Source of the DNA: Brucella pseudogrignonensis
Lineage (GTDB): Bacteria > Pseudomonadota > Alphaproteobacteria > Rhizobiales > Rhizobiaceae
Assembly (NCBI RefSeq): GCF_002252525.1
Contig: NZ_NNRM01000022.1
Span: 225,540 to 289,539 of the forward strand
Direction of reading: 5' to 3'
Length of the DNA stretch: 64,000 nt
A model generated the notes under the pieces. The model was not told the DNA's origin and did not search any database. It was given only the letters and a program-made list of their open reading frames with translations. The translations under genes were made by a program, and so were the position numbers. How positions within the stretch are numbered: position 1 is the stretch's first letter; each line of letters opens with the position of its first letter. This document shows positions 34,939 to 43,447 of this stretch, piece by piece.

Positions 34939-36881
34939 GAAGTCGTTTCAGCGAGAAGCTTGATCGGATCGGCGACACTGTGGCGCTAGGCGTCGAAGGC
35001 GACGCAAGGGCGTTGGCAAAAGCTCTGGACGAAGGCCGCGCAAGGCCTACGATTGCCGTTGGATCGGGTGGTTCGGCTATTGCCGCGGAGTATTTCGCAC
35101 GCTGCAGGGAAACGCTGTTTTCAGTCCGTACCTCCGTAGAAACCCCAATGCAGTTCGTGCTTGGAGCTTCAGGCATTGCCGACTGCGATGTGTGGATTTT
35201 TTCGGCAAGCAGCGACAACGCAGATATCGTGGCTGCGGTGGAAACTGCCGTGAGGAGGCGGGCGCATTCTATTCAACTTGTCACCCGCAACCCAGGCGGT
35301 CAGGCCGCTACAAAAGTAAGTATCGCGGGTGGCCAAATCCACACTGTATCTGTGGTCGACCTGAAAGATGGGTATCTGGCAACGCATTCACTCGTCGCGA
35401 TGACGACTACGCTCTTATTTGCAAGCGACCTTGTTTGCGGCGAGCCGGTTGGACCAGAACTTGCAGTTAACTACCTCGCGAGCGTTCAGGAGAGACTGGC
35501 GCTGGGAGCCCGTGGTGGTCAACAAGACCGTTTCCGTTCGCTGAATAATGGCGATACATTGCTTGTGCTCGCCGATCCCCAGGCTAAGCCGGTCGCAACG
35601 CTAATCGACACGTCGCTTTGGGAATCTGGTATTTGCCCAGTTCAGACGACTGACTTTCGCAATTTCGCTCATGGGCGCCATGCGTGGATCCATCAACGTA
35701 GCTCGTCATCGATAGTTCTTGCGTTGGTCAGTCAGGATAGCCATGCCGTATGGCGGGCGTTGAAGAAAAATCTGCCCGGAGACTTGCGCGTAGTCGAGAT
35801 TGATCTTGGCCTCTCCGGCCGGCTCGCTAATGCGCTGGGGGTGATTGATGCACTTGTACTGGTCGAGGCCATGGGGGCAGCGGTCAATATCGATCCGGGC
35901 CGCCCGCCGATCGGGTCCTATGCCAAGAGTATATATGAGGACCAGGCGTTATTGTCGCTTTCGGCGGAACTTTCTCCACCAGTTGAACACAAAAGAGCGG
36001 CCGTTCTCAGGTATGATGATCTCTCATCACAACATCTGCTTTTGGTCGAAGCTCAAAGGAATTGGCTTGCCGGCATTTCGGATGCTGTGTTTGGCGGGCT
36101 TGTTCTCGATTACGACGGAACCATCGTTCGAACGACTGAACGCTTTTCTCCTCCCGCAAATGACCTGATTGACGAACTCGAACGGCTATTGTCTCAAGGG
36201 CTGAAGATCGTGATCGCGACAGGTCGAGGCAGCTCTGCTGGTAAGGATCTGAGAGAGGTACTTCGGCCGGAACTCCATGCCAGTGTAGTCGTTTCCTACT
36301 ACAATGGTGGCTATTCCCGCACACTCGACGTCGATACGAACGTTGAACGACCTTCTGCCGATCCGGCAATTGACGAATCTATCGCTTGGCTTCGGGCCAA
36401 CAACGGCCTCTTCGCAAGCGAATGTTCATTCGAACCAGGGATTCAGGTGACAATCCAAAAGGACGACCTGAAAAATGCGGCGACGTTTTTGGCAGATGTA
36501 GGAACGTGCCCTCCGATTGTCGACGGGCGCGTTCGATTGACGTCGTCGGCCCATAGTTTTGATCTTATACCATCCACGACTTCCAAACTTGCTGCAGTCA
36601 AAGCGATCAAAGCAGAGATCAATGAGGGAGCCTCGGTGCTTTGTATAGGGGATAGCGGCTCGCGGAACGGCAACGACTATGCGATTTTGGCAACGCCTCA
36701 TGGTATAAGTGTGGGAGACGTATGCGGCATGGCCAATGGATGCTGGTCTTTTTTTGGAGATCATCTATTAGGACCTGACGCACTTCTGGAACTGTTGCGT
36801 GCTTTGAAGCCTTACGGATCCAAAGGGATGAAGATTGATGTTGCAGCACTCGCATTCGACAGGAACTGGGCCAAGACTTGA
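34935..36881 (+). CDS. SIS-domain and HAD-phosphatase fusion protein
   Basis: A 648-residue two-part enzyme. The N-terminal part is a sugar isomerase (SIS) domain with VGSGGSAIAAEYF (about 36-48) and the second SIS repeat around residues 180-300. The C-terminal part is a Cof-type HAD phosphatase. It carries motif I VLDYDGTIVRTTERF (about 393), motif II ATGRGSSAGKD and motif IV CIGDSGSRNGNDYAIL (about 573). SIS domains bind phosphosugars; HAD domains remove phosphate. The fusion suggests recognition or isomerisation followed by dephosphorylation of one phosphosugar-like substrate. The substrate is unknown. The active-site motifs of the HAD half look intact. Confidence 0.8.
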   Translation: MRSRFSEKLDRIGDTVALGVEGDARALAKALDEGRARPTIAVGSGGSAIAAEYFARCRETLFSVRTSVETPMQFVLGASGIADCDVWIFSASSDNADIVAAVETAVRRRAHSIQLVTRNPGGQAATKVSIAGGQIHTVSVVDLKDGYLATHSLVAMTTTLLFASDLVCGEPVGPELAVNYLASVQERLALGARGGQQDRFRSLNNGDTLLVLADPQAKPVATLIDTSLWESGICPVQTTDFRNFAHGRHAWIHQRSSSSIVLALVSQDSHAVWRALKKNLPGDLRVVEIDLGLSGRLANALGVIDALVLVEAMGAAVNIDPGRPPIGSYAKSIYEDQALLSLSAELSPPVEHKRAAVLRYDDLSSQHLLLVEAQRNWLAGISDAVFGGLVLDYDGTIVRTTERFSPPANDLIDELERLLSQGLKIVIATGRGSSAGKDLREVLRPELHASVVVSYYNGGYSRTLDVDTNVERPSADPAIDESIAWLRANNGLFASECSFEPGIQVTIQKDDLKNAATFLADVGTCPPIVDGRVRLTSSAHSFDLIPSTTSKLAAVKAIKAEINEGASVLCIGDSGSRNGNDYAILATPHGISVGDVCGMANGCWSFFGDHLLGPDALLELLRALKPYGSKGMKIDVAALAFDRNWAKT

Positions 36882-37806
36882 GACGCGTTTTGGCGCCAAC
36901 CCGCAGCGTCGAGCAGACGTTGTTGGCACCGGCTTCACCGTTCTCGACAGATTATACCAGGATGGCCAATTTTTTGACGAAAGCCTTGGGGGCTCGTGCG
37001 GAAACATTCTCGTTTCGCTTGCAATGCTCCATAGGGCCGTCGCACCAGTCCTGCGGTTAGGACTCGACCTCGCAGGCGAAAGGCTGATGACAGAGTTCTG
37101 CGAGGCCGGCGCTATCATCGAACATATTCACCGCAGACCTGAACTACGCTCTCCTATACTTGCTGAGAAACTCGACACTGCTTCAGGCATCCACCGTTTT
37201 TCGTTCACATGCCCGGAAACCGATACCGATCTTCCCCGTTATGAACCAATCGGTGAATCCGAGCTAAATGAAGCGCTTCCTCTCCTCCAGACGTGTTCAA
37301 TTTTTTATGCCGACCGCCTGTCGGATAGCATTCTGGGAGCCATGCGCGTTGCACGGGCCGGAGGTGCCGTAGTATTTTTTGAACCCTCGGAGATTGGCGA
37401 CAAAGAGTTGTTTCAGCGAGCGCTCAGGCTTTCGACGATACTTAAGTATTCCAGTGATCGACTCGATGACGATCTTGACGGAATTTCCGTCGAATGTATC
37501 AAGATCGTCACTCATGGCTCGTCAGGTCTGGAGGTTCATGACGGGACGTTGAGAATCTGGTGCAGTGCTATTGACGCCGACGATGTAATCGACACCTGCG
37601 GCTCGGGCGATATGGTGAGTGTCGGAGTTATCGATTGGCTGCTTACCGAAGAACTTACCGTTCACGAATTGAATGGTCGCCTTCTTGTTGCTGGCGTTGT
37701 CGCCGGGCAAAGGCTGGCTGCAGCCAACTGCGCCTATGCGGGCGCACGCGGACTTTTTAAAAATCGTGGTGCGTCCCACGCCCGATCACTCCTGCATACA
37801 GAGTGA
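36838..37806 (+). CDS. PfkB/ribokinase-family kinase
   Basis: About 322 residues; an in-frame TTG at 36835 precedes the ATG used here. An N-terminal Gly-rich LGGSCGNILVSLAML motif is the sugar-binding PfkB signature 1. DTCGSGDMVSVGVIDWLL near residue 257 is signature 2 with the catalytic Asp (CGSGD). PfkB kinases phosphorylate sugars, nucleosides or related alcohols with ATP. The gene overlaps the SIS-HAD gene by 44 bp and is last in the operon. It thus opposes the HAD phosphatase chemically, which hints at a regulated phosphosugar or nucleotide cycle. Confidence 0.85.
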   Translation: MLQHSHSTGTGPRLETRFGANPQRRADVVGTGFTVLDRLYQDGQFFDESLGGSCGNILVSLAMLHRAVAPVLRLGLDLAGERLMTEFCEAGAIIEHIHRRPELRSPILAEKLDTASGIHRFSFTCPETDTDLPRYEPIGESELNEALPLLQTCSIFYADRLSDSILGAMRVARAGGAVVFFEPSEIGDKELFQRALRLSTILKYSSDRLDDDLDGISVECIKIVTHGSSGLEVHDGTLRIWCSAIDADDVIDTCGSGDMVSVGVIDWLLTEELTVHELNGRLLVAGVVAGQRLAAANCAYAGARGLFKNRGASHARSLLHTE

Positions 37807-37814
37807 TTTGTTGA

Positions 37815-38309
37815 TCATTCGGCAGCGACCAAGCAGGTTTCTGCGGCTTCCTTTCGGAGCTTCTCTCGAAGCTCCATTAGGAATACGCCGAGCATGTTCT
37901 TGCCAACACCGTTGACTTCACCCCAAAGACGATTGACTGGGTTATCTACAGTTGCTGTCTCTACGAGACGGGCGTTTCCCGTCGACAGAAGAAGAGCTTT
38001 AAGATCTTCATGCTGGGTAAACTTGGCATAGAGAACCGCTCGCATTCTGTCGAACTTCATATTTGCCCACCCAGGACTAATATCCCAATAATAAAGACCA
38101 TGAGCTGCCATCGCGAGGAGCGCCGGGCTTGGGGCTTCCATAAGCCATTTACGAACGGCGGGCTTTCGCGCTTTTCCGGCCTGATAAGCATGTTCCGACG
38201 TTACGAAGATTTCGCCCTCAAACGAAATGTTTCGACGATAGAGATTGCTCAGTGGCCCGAATGGCTTTTCATTGGCCCGATAAAATCGAATTTCCATTTG
38301 GTCAACCAT
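37815..38309 (-). CDS. NADAR-domain protein (YbiA-like)
   Basis: A 164-residue NADAR-fold protein. Family motifs are FYRANEKPFGPLSNLYRR at the start, TSEHAYQAGKA near residue 37 and RMRAVLYAKFTQHEDL. The ending GVGKNMLGVFLMELREKL is also typical. NADAR proteins act on N-glycosidic or ADP-ribose linkages; some reverse DarT1 guanine ADP-ribosylation and others process riboflavin intermediates. An AAGGAAG RBS supports ATG 38309. It is divergent from an HTH regulator and converges (8-bp gap) with the PfkB gene. No DarT-like gene is visible nearby, so its partner is unclear. Confidence 0.85.
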   Translation of the reverse strand: MVDQMEIRFYRANEKPFGPLSNLYRRNISFEGEIFVTSEHAYQAGKARKPAVRKWLMEAPSPALLAMAAHGLYYWDISPGWANMKFDRMRAVLYAKFTQHEDLKALLLSTGNARLVETATVDNPVNRLWGEVNGVGKNMLGVFLMELREKLRKEAAETCLVAAE

Positions 38310-38346
38310 GTGGTCATCTTCCTTGAAAAAACCTACGATTTAGTAT

Positions 38347-38360
38347 ATGTAATTTTGCAT
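38347..38360. promoter_or_regulatory. Operator-like site overlapping the HTH start codon
   Basis: ATGTAATTTTGCAT matches the core of the perfect palindrome inside the HTH gene (ATGCAAATTTGCAT) at 12 of 14 positions. It lies in the 49-bp space between the divergent NADAR and HTH genes and overlaps the HTH start codon. This suggests autoregulation and co-control of NADAR by the HTH protein. Confidence 0.55.
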
Positions 38361-38685
38361 GAAACTCAATCCCAAAGAGCTTAAGAGACTCGTTGCCGCC
38401 ATTGAGATGCGTCGGGTAGAGGAGGGACTTTCTGTGTCCGCACTCGCAGAAGCTTCTGGGGTTGAGCAAAGTCAGACGAGCCGGATTTGCACAGGCCAGT
38501 TTGCGTCGATTGGCTCGAATGTTATGCAAATTTGCATAACTCTTGGACTTCATCCGCAACCAAACGGCGTCTTACTCAGCAACGCACTTGCCGTAGGGCT
38601 AGCCTCACTTTGGGACGGAAGCAAAGAAGATGAAGAAAGGCTCCTTAACCTCTTGAAGGCGATAGCAATGATCAAGGCAGGATGA
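38359..38685 (+). CDS. Cro/C1-type HTH regulator
   Basis: A 108-residue DNA-binding protein. An HTH of the Xre/Cro type spans residues about 20-60 (SVSALAEASGVEQSQTSRIC). The rest is a short helical dimerisation region. It is transcribed divergently from the NADAR gene and shares a short promoter region that holds a palindromic site. The likely role is local repression of the NADAR/HTH pair. Confidence 0.8.
   Translation: MKLNPKELKRLVAAIEMRRVEEGLSVSALAEASGVEQSQTSRICTGQFASIGSNVMQICITLGLHPQPNGVLLSNALAVGLASLWDGSKEDEERLLNLLKAIAMIKAG
38521..38540. promoter_or_regulatory. Perfect 20-bp palindrome inside the HTH gene
   Basis: GTTATGCAAATTTGCATAAC is a perfect palindrome about 160 bp into the HTH coding sequence. 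Its core matches the site at the HTH start codon, so it may be a second operator for looping or roadblock repression. Confidence 0.55.
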
Positions 38686-38868
38686 CACAAAAAGAATAAG
38701 TCGAGTTTGGTCGTTAGACTCGGTTCAGGAGGGCCTCTTGAAGATTGCTCCAAAATGAGCACTAATTGTTGAGTTTCAGCTGAGTGTAAACCATTCTTCC
38801 AGCTCGCGTTGAACCTTCAGTGAAGTATAATCTATTTTTTCAAAGACTTGAGATACTTCTTTGGATCA

Positions 38869-39564
38869 CTACCGAATGGAAAACTGGCCGATTTCATGCT
38901 CCAAATCAACACTTAGTAGCTTCATTCTATCTTGCGCTACTGGTTTGTCGGCTGTCCAGCCTTGCTCACCGAGATTCTGGAAACGCTCAATCGTTTCATT
39001 AATAATAGAGATGCTTAAACATTCTGCATCCACGATCATTTCCAGACCTATCCCATATTGATAGTTTGGCATGATTTCAAAATACTCAAAAATTGACGGC
39101 GGTTTATCCTCCGCGATTTCTGTCATGGTTTTATCTACGTATTCGAGATAGCTCAGGTCGCCGAGTGCTTGATGCCGCTTTTCTTTTTGGCCGATCACCG
39201 CATAAGCTTTGATATTACCTGGTTTGCGAATTTCCCTCCATTCCCAGTCAACCAGGCGCTCCTTTTCCGGCAACAGCTTGCTTGCCCGCTCCATGGCCAG
39301 ATTTTCAACTTCTTCATAGAAGCTCATGTTTGCCGTTTGGATCGTAGCATTCCAGATAGTGCGCCCGTTTAGGCCGAGAAAGTAAAAATCCATCCACTGG
39401 CCGGCACATCCATCCTCGTCGACCGAATGGTCTGAAATAAACATTCCGCCGTAATAATGCTGCTCGCGCCTGATCGCACATCGGAGTTTGATATATTCGT
39501 CTCGCTGACGTCGAGCTGATAGCTGAGCAAATGGCTTGTATTTTTTTGCAATTCGTCTCGCCAT
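38869..39564 (-). CDS. Hypothetical protein
   Basis: A 231-residue soluble protein of unknown family. It begins with a basic segment (MARRIAKKYKPFAQLSARRQ) and has several Trp and Tyr residues (GQWMDFYFLGLNGRTIWNA). A charged helical segment about residues 83-110 follows (YEEVENLAMERASKLLPEKE). No signal peptide, membrane helix or catalytic signature was recognised. It stands alone among the small accessory genes of the island, with its own intergenic space on both sides. Confidence 0.55.
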   Translation of the reverse strand: MARRIAKKYKPFAQLSARRQRDEYIKLRCAIRREQHYYGGMFISDHSVDEDGCAGQWMDFYFLGLNGRTIWNATIQTANMSFYEEVENLAMERASKLLPEKERLVDWEWREIRKPGNIKAYAVIGQKEKRHQALGDLSYLEYVDKTMTEIAEDKPPSIFEYFEIMPNYQYGIGLEMIVDAECLSISIINETIERFQNLGEQGWTADKPVAQDRMKLLSVDLEHEIGQFSIR

Positions 39565-39713
39565 TACGCGCTCCTTCTCAATCTAACGTTGAATATATAG
39601 TTTGTATCAATTCCTTCGGAGCTCATTCTTCAGACCCAGACTTGGCCGCAAGACGGTGTCGCACCGCCGCCACCATTGCAGCGCTCGCGAAAACATCAAT
39701 CCACATTTGCTGT

Positions 39714-39962
39714 TCAACCCTCAGTATCGTGATCGAAGTCGTGATATGCTTCTGGTGGCACAGGTGTGCGATTAGACCAGAATGACAACCCTCGTTTCTC
39801 CAGGATTCTCTGAGCGGTAGCGCGCGGACGTTCTTCCTGCATTCGCTTCCGGATTGCCTCTCGAAGTGCAGAAATCACTGCGTTTGTGATGGTGGTACGA
39901 TCTATTCGGGCCAGTTCTCTTGCCAGACGGTCGGCTTCTTGGTTCCGGATATGCAGAGGCAT
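39714..39962 (-). CDS. VapB-like (PSK/Rv0623-type) antitoxin without an adjacent toxin
   Basis: About 82 residues from ATG 39962, which has a GGAG RBS; frames open further upstream are less likely. The N-terminus MPLHIRNQEADRLARELARI followed by TTITNAVISALREAIRKR is typical of PSK/Rv0623-type VapB antitoxins with a ribbon-helix-helix DNA-binding end. The C-terminal tail is Pro- and His-rich. Such antitoxins normally sit before a vapC PIN-domain toxin. None follows here, because the next 150 bp of the minus strand contain only non-coding sequence. Confidence 0.7.
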   Translation of the reverse strand: MPLHIRNQEADRLARELARIDRTTITNAVISALREAIRKRMQEERPRATAQRILEKRGLSFWSNRTPVPPEAYHDFDHDTEG

Positions 39963-40097
39963 CTGAGTATCTCCATACATGCAGCCCAAAAATCTGGTGT
40001 CGCTCACTGAAAGCGTACGGTGAGGCAGATGTCCGCTCTATTTTGGTTGACAAAGTTGCAGTTAGCGCCATTTTGATTCAAACGAGGTAATCAAGCC

Positions 40098-40769
40098 ATG
40101 CCAGATATCCATAAGATAGAGATTAGGGCAAACGAGCTCATCGCGCTGGAAAATGCTAATCTGCCTGACGATACAAAGCTCGAAATCACGTTTCCAGACA
40201 AGGAAATTTTAAAAATAGCAGAGAAAGAACTCAAATCCTTTCGAGAGCACCGAGGGCAGCCGGACCGTAAATTCCGCCTAAAAGGATGCGCAAAACGGCG
40301 GGCTACTAGAAGTAAGCGGCATACGCAAGAAAAGCACTTTGGCATACCGCAACATGCTTATCATCCCAATGCGTTCGCCATGGCAACATTGCGCGGAAAG
40401 CAGATTGCAGCGGCAGACCTTGAGATATCTGGCGGCGCATATTCGCTTGAACAAGTCCAGGAGCTGATGAATGGCATTTCCAGACAAGCAATTGACAAAC
40501 GCGTACAGGAAGGCTCGCTTTTTACAGTTCCGGGGCCCAATAATCGCAAACACTACCCTGTCATTCAGTTCAATCCTGATGGCCAACCCGTCAAAGGACT
40601 GAAAGACGTTATCAAGGCTCTACCATCCGACAGCTCCTGGGATATTCTAAATTTTCTCGCCAACGTTGATCACATGCTTGATGATCGAAAACCGATAGAC
40701 GTTCTCAAAAGTGGCGATATCGAGAAGGTGCTGTTCTCGGCTTCGCGTATAGGCGAAATGGGAAACTAA
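40098..40769 (+). CDS. Xre/MbcA/ParS-like antitoxin-type protein
   Basis: A 223-residue protein. Residues about 1-110 are unrecognised, with a basic patch (KGCAKRRATRSKRHTQEKHF). The second half has a helix-turn-helix-like AYSLEQVQELMNGISRQAID. It ends in a segment resembling the toxin-binding end of MbcA/ParS antitoxins (DILNFLANVDHMLDDRKPID then VLKSGDIEKVL). No RES-type toxin is adjacent. Family membership is suggested by pattern only. Divergent from the VapB-like gene. Confidence 0.5.
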   Translation: MPDIHKIEIRANELIALENANLPDDTKLEITFPDKEILKIAEKELKSFREHRGQPDRKFRLKGCAKRRATRSKRHTQEKHFGIPQHAYHPNAFAMATLRGKQIAAADLEISGGAYSLEQVQELMNGISRQAIDKRVQEGSLFTVPGPNNRKHYPVIQFNPDGQPVKGLKDVIKALPSDSSWDILNFLANVDHMLDDRKPIDVLKSGDIEKVLFSASRIGEMGN

Positions 40770-40957
40770 TGCCTTTTCCAAGCACCTAGTGCGCCTTATG
40801 GAAACGGCTTCTTTCCCATGTGCAAGGCGCGCTTAAACTTGGCAAATGCGGGCGAAATGGGTCTCAAAACGACTTCGCGCTCCTCGGTTTTACGGTTTGC
40901 TGCCGCGATCGGGCTGGTTGTTGATTTCCACGCAGAGTGAGCCAAATCAACATGGGT

Positions 40958-41875
40958 TCAATTAGTTGCAGTTTTGACGCCGTGCTGCTGAACTATTTTC
41001 CGTATCTGCGTGCATACCGGGCCGAGCCTAGCAGGCAAGTCTTTAACTTCGCCTGGAAGATAGGACGCGGGTGTTAGCCCATGCAGGTCGGAGGGAAGTG
41101 CTAATCCCTTTAAATTGGGATACACTAGGATGCTTCTTCTCCGTCCGAGCCGTCCCATGAACATGCCGAGTTCGAATAGGACGTTGTCACGGATTGTGGG
41201 TTTGCGATCTCCACGACCTGTTTCGACGATGTCTTCGAAGAGTGCGACTGCGACCCCGAAATCGCTTTCTGCGACCGCCGTTTCCAAAGACTCTAAGGGG
41301 TATCCACCGGCCCAAAACACGCCATTCGGCCAGACTGTCGCCATAACGTCGTGTTGCAAGCCCGCCTGGATTTCGTGGGCCACATCCAACCCTTCCACTG
41401 AGGACATTATGAACATGCGCGGTTTTTCGTTTGGAGCAACCATATGCCTATTTCGATCATAAAGCCGACGAGAAAGTTCTTGCGCAACCGAGCGCCATAT
41501 CAATGGGGGAAATCTGTCTGCCAACTTCATGAAAGCGGCCCCTGTCATCTTCACGGCTACAACCGTTTCGGCCGCAATGACAGAAGCAGCGCGCCGTTGC
41601 GAGGGTTCGATCGCAGCCATTTCTCCAACATGGTCGCCACTTTTGAGCTGACGAACCTCCTGTCCCTTCACAACGACAGATACCTGACCGGAAACAAGGA
41701 AGAAAACATCGTTATCCTCCGCGCCTTCGTCAATCAACGCATCGCCCGCTTTAAACTCGATGAGTTCACCTCCAGAGGCGATTGATTCTGCGACATCCGT
41801 GTCTCCGCTATCAAACTGGCGCTTCAGGCTGCTGATCAATGCTGCGCGATTCTGACCTTCAAAACGTTCCTTCAT
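40958..41875 (-). CDS. Pycsar-type effector: cyclic-nucleotide-binding domain plus TIR-like domain
   Basis: A 305-residue cytoplasmic protein. Residues about 20-140 form a CAP-like cyclic nucleotide-binding domain, with the phosphate-binding cassette GDHVGEMAAIEPSQRRAAS at about 80-98. Residues about 152-295 are a TIR-like (PF10137-type) domain with MFIMSSVEG at its first strand and RDNVLFELGMFMGRLG holding the putative catalytic E235. This is the PycTIR architecture, in which a cyclic pyrimidine signal activates NAD+ cleavage and kills the infected cell. It is the last gene of the four-gene operon, 57 bp after a PycC-like cyclase. Ligand and NADase activity are inferred. Confidence 0.85.
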   Translation of the reverse strand: MKERFEGQNRAALISSLKRQFDSGDTDVAESIASGGELIEFKAGDALIDEGAEDNDVFFLVSGQVSVVVKGQEVRQLKSGDHVGEMAAIEPSQRRAASVIAAETVVAVKMTGAAFMKLADRFPPLIWRSVAQELSRRLYDRNRHMVAPNEKPRMFIMSSVEGLDVAHEIQAGLQHDVMATVWPNGVFWAGGYPLESLETAVAESDFGVAVALFEDIVETGRGDRKPTIRDNVLFELGMFMGRLGRRRSILVYPNLKGLALPSDLHGLTPASYLPGEVKDLPARLGPVCTQIRKIVQQHGVKTATN

Positions 41876-41932
41876 TACGGCTCCATACGAAGAATTAGAT
41901 GTTTGCTGAAAGCAATGCGTGTGTGCGGGATT

Positions 41933-42646
41933 TCAGGTTGGTTTTTTCCAGTGGTTCGAGCGATAGACCGTCTCTGTTTCGTCGCTAAAGACGAAGGACT
42001 GGGCCTGCCACATGTTCTTTCCGTCGTCGTCAAATTTTGCTTCGTTGCTCAACTTGTTGTAGGTACGGCTTGAAACATACGTGCAGTAGCCGCCATCTCG
42101 CACATCCGACAATTTCGCTGAAAAGCTCGCTGCTTTGCCGATCCAGATCAGATCGTTGCTATCTCGTACTCCCGAGCGGACAGCTCGGACTTCACCGACA
42201 TCGATGCCTGAACAGTTACGAATTTCGATGCCATTGTCGGAGATGGACGTGAACCTCTTTGCTGCTGCAGGTTGGATGATCTTACGGACACTCCAATGGA
42301 TTTCGCGCCCGCAAATCGAAGCGTTGCTATTCTTTGAGTCGCCAATGAATACGCCCATCACGCGATCACCATCGAAGCTGCGAACATGCCCACCATGCTT
42401 TATGATGAGACGGGAGGAGCAATCTAGAAATGCTCGGATGATCTTCGCAGTAGTTGACCAAGGACATGACTTGGACAGTTTTGCTGAGCCAGCGAGATCT
42501 GAGTAGAGAAATGCAGCCTCGATTTTGACGGCTCCGTTTTTCAGAACCACGTCGCCAGTGGCTGGAACAACTCGTCCATCTCGCTGTTCGAAGTTAGTGC
42601 CAAACAATGTGTCGACGCGGTCTTTTAGAAATGTTTCTGTTGTCAT
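41933..42646 (-). CDS. PycC-like class III nucleotide cyclase
   Basis: A 237-residue single-domain cyclase. The two metal-binding aspartates are D50 (FLYSDLAGSAKL) and D94 (RSFDGDRVMGVF). The segment GIDVGEVRAVRSGVRDSNDL then IWIGKAASFSAKLS is characteristic of pyrimidine cyclases of Pycsar systems. The usual Asn of the nucleotide site is Ser174 here and the Arg is Lys178. Pycsar cyclases make cCMP or cUMP on phage infection. The adjacent CNB-TIR effector supports that role; product identity cannot be read from the sequence. It starts 6 bp after the upstream gene. Confidence 0.85.
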   Translation of the reverse strand: MTTETFLKDRVDTLFGTNFEQRDGRVVPATGDVVLKNGAVKIEAAFLYSDLAGSAKLSKSCPWSTTAKIIRAFLDCSSRLIIKHGGHVRSFDGDRVMGVFIGDSKNSNASICGREIHWSVRKIIQPAAAKRFTSISDNGIEIRNCSGIDVGEVRAVRSGVRDSNDLIWIGKAASFSAKLSDVRDGGYCTYVSSRTYNKLSNEAKFDDDGKNMWQAQSFVFSDETETVYRSNHWKKPT

Positions 42647-42652
42647 CGTAGT

Positions 42653-43447
42653 TCAAGCCTCTCCCACCATGGTTGGCAATGATCGCTGTGATGTGGGATT
42701 GACGAGCGAGGGCTCTTCCGGATCGGGTTCGCGTAAGCCGCAAGTCAACATGGATCCGCAGCATTTCTCTCCAAGAATCCTTGCGAGTGCGTAGTAGGCA
42801 TCGATTTTCTCGCGGCGGAGCTTCTCCTCAGTCACTAGTTTCGCGACGAGGTCTGCTCGACAACACGCGGATCGTTGAAGTTGAACGCCATGTTGCCGAC
42901 ATCCGACTGGGCAGGGAAGAGAGCCATGCTCGAGTCTATTCTCGCTATCAAGCTCTAAGGCCTGATCTGAGAACCATGCGGGCTCGCCGTTGAGCATTGC
43001 CATATATTCGTGCTCGATGCCTAACTGCCTGGCAGCGTCGATGGCGGCAAGTTGATGGTAACCTGCGCTGCCATGCGCTATCTCCTGCTGTGGCGGCCAT
43101 CGTTTCGTTCTTTCAGCAACGCGCTGGAGCTTGAGGAAATGCTTCAGCTGTCCCCACCAAACGACTGCATGATCCATTGAGACGATGCCGTGGCCGGCAT
43201 TGAAACCTATGCAGAAGTGTTGATCTGATTGCAGGTGACGCTCGTGACAGGTTGCAGGATAGTGGGTACCTGGAACCTGCTCCTGAACTGCGACGATACA
43301 ATCTTGAGTGCGAACACGAAGATCCACTTCGATAACACCGATCGCGTTATCGAAGTGGAGTTTGGTCGTACCGAGTATCTCTGACTCAGTTGAGCTGGTG
43401 ATTTCGAACCAGTCGGGCACCGTCGCCAGAACGTAATGCAGCGACAC
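42653..43447 (-). CDS. E2-like, cysteine-rich protein of the cyclase operon
   Basis: A 264-residue protein. Residues about 1-110 look like an E2 (ubiquitin-conjugating) fold: a beta-rich start, a Pro-containing turn (VPGTHYPATCHERHL) and then DQHFCIGF, whose C79 lies where the E2 catalytic cysteine sits. The middle contains WWGQLKHFLKLQRVAERTKR. The C-terminal third is rich in cysteine (LPCPVGCRQHG, SACCRADL, EKCCGSMLTC), which suggests a metal site. I recall a family described as E2 domain-associated cysteine-rich protein but could not verify it. It starts directly after the tandem cyclase stop. A separate E1 or ubiquitin-like gene is not visible. Confidence 0.5.
   Translation of the reverse strand: MSLHYVLATVPDWFEITSSTESEILGTTKLHFDNAIGVIEVDLRVRTQDCIVAVQEQVPGTHYPATCHERHLQSDQHFCIGFNAGHGIVSMDHAVVWWGQLKHFLKLQRVAERTKRWPPQQEIAHGSAGYHQLAAIDAARQLGIEHEYMAMLNGEPAWFSDQALELDSENRLEHGSLPCPVGCRQHGVQLQRSACCRADLVAKLVTEEKLRREKIDAYYALARILGEKCCGSMLTCGLREPDPEEPSLVNPTSQRSLPTMVGEA

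Noticed and set aside
38869-39564. Toxin partner for the adjacent VapB-like antitoxin
   Set aside because: It is too far (about 150 bp), too long and has no PIN-domain aspartates.
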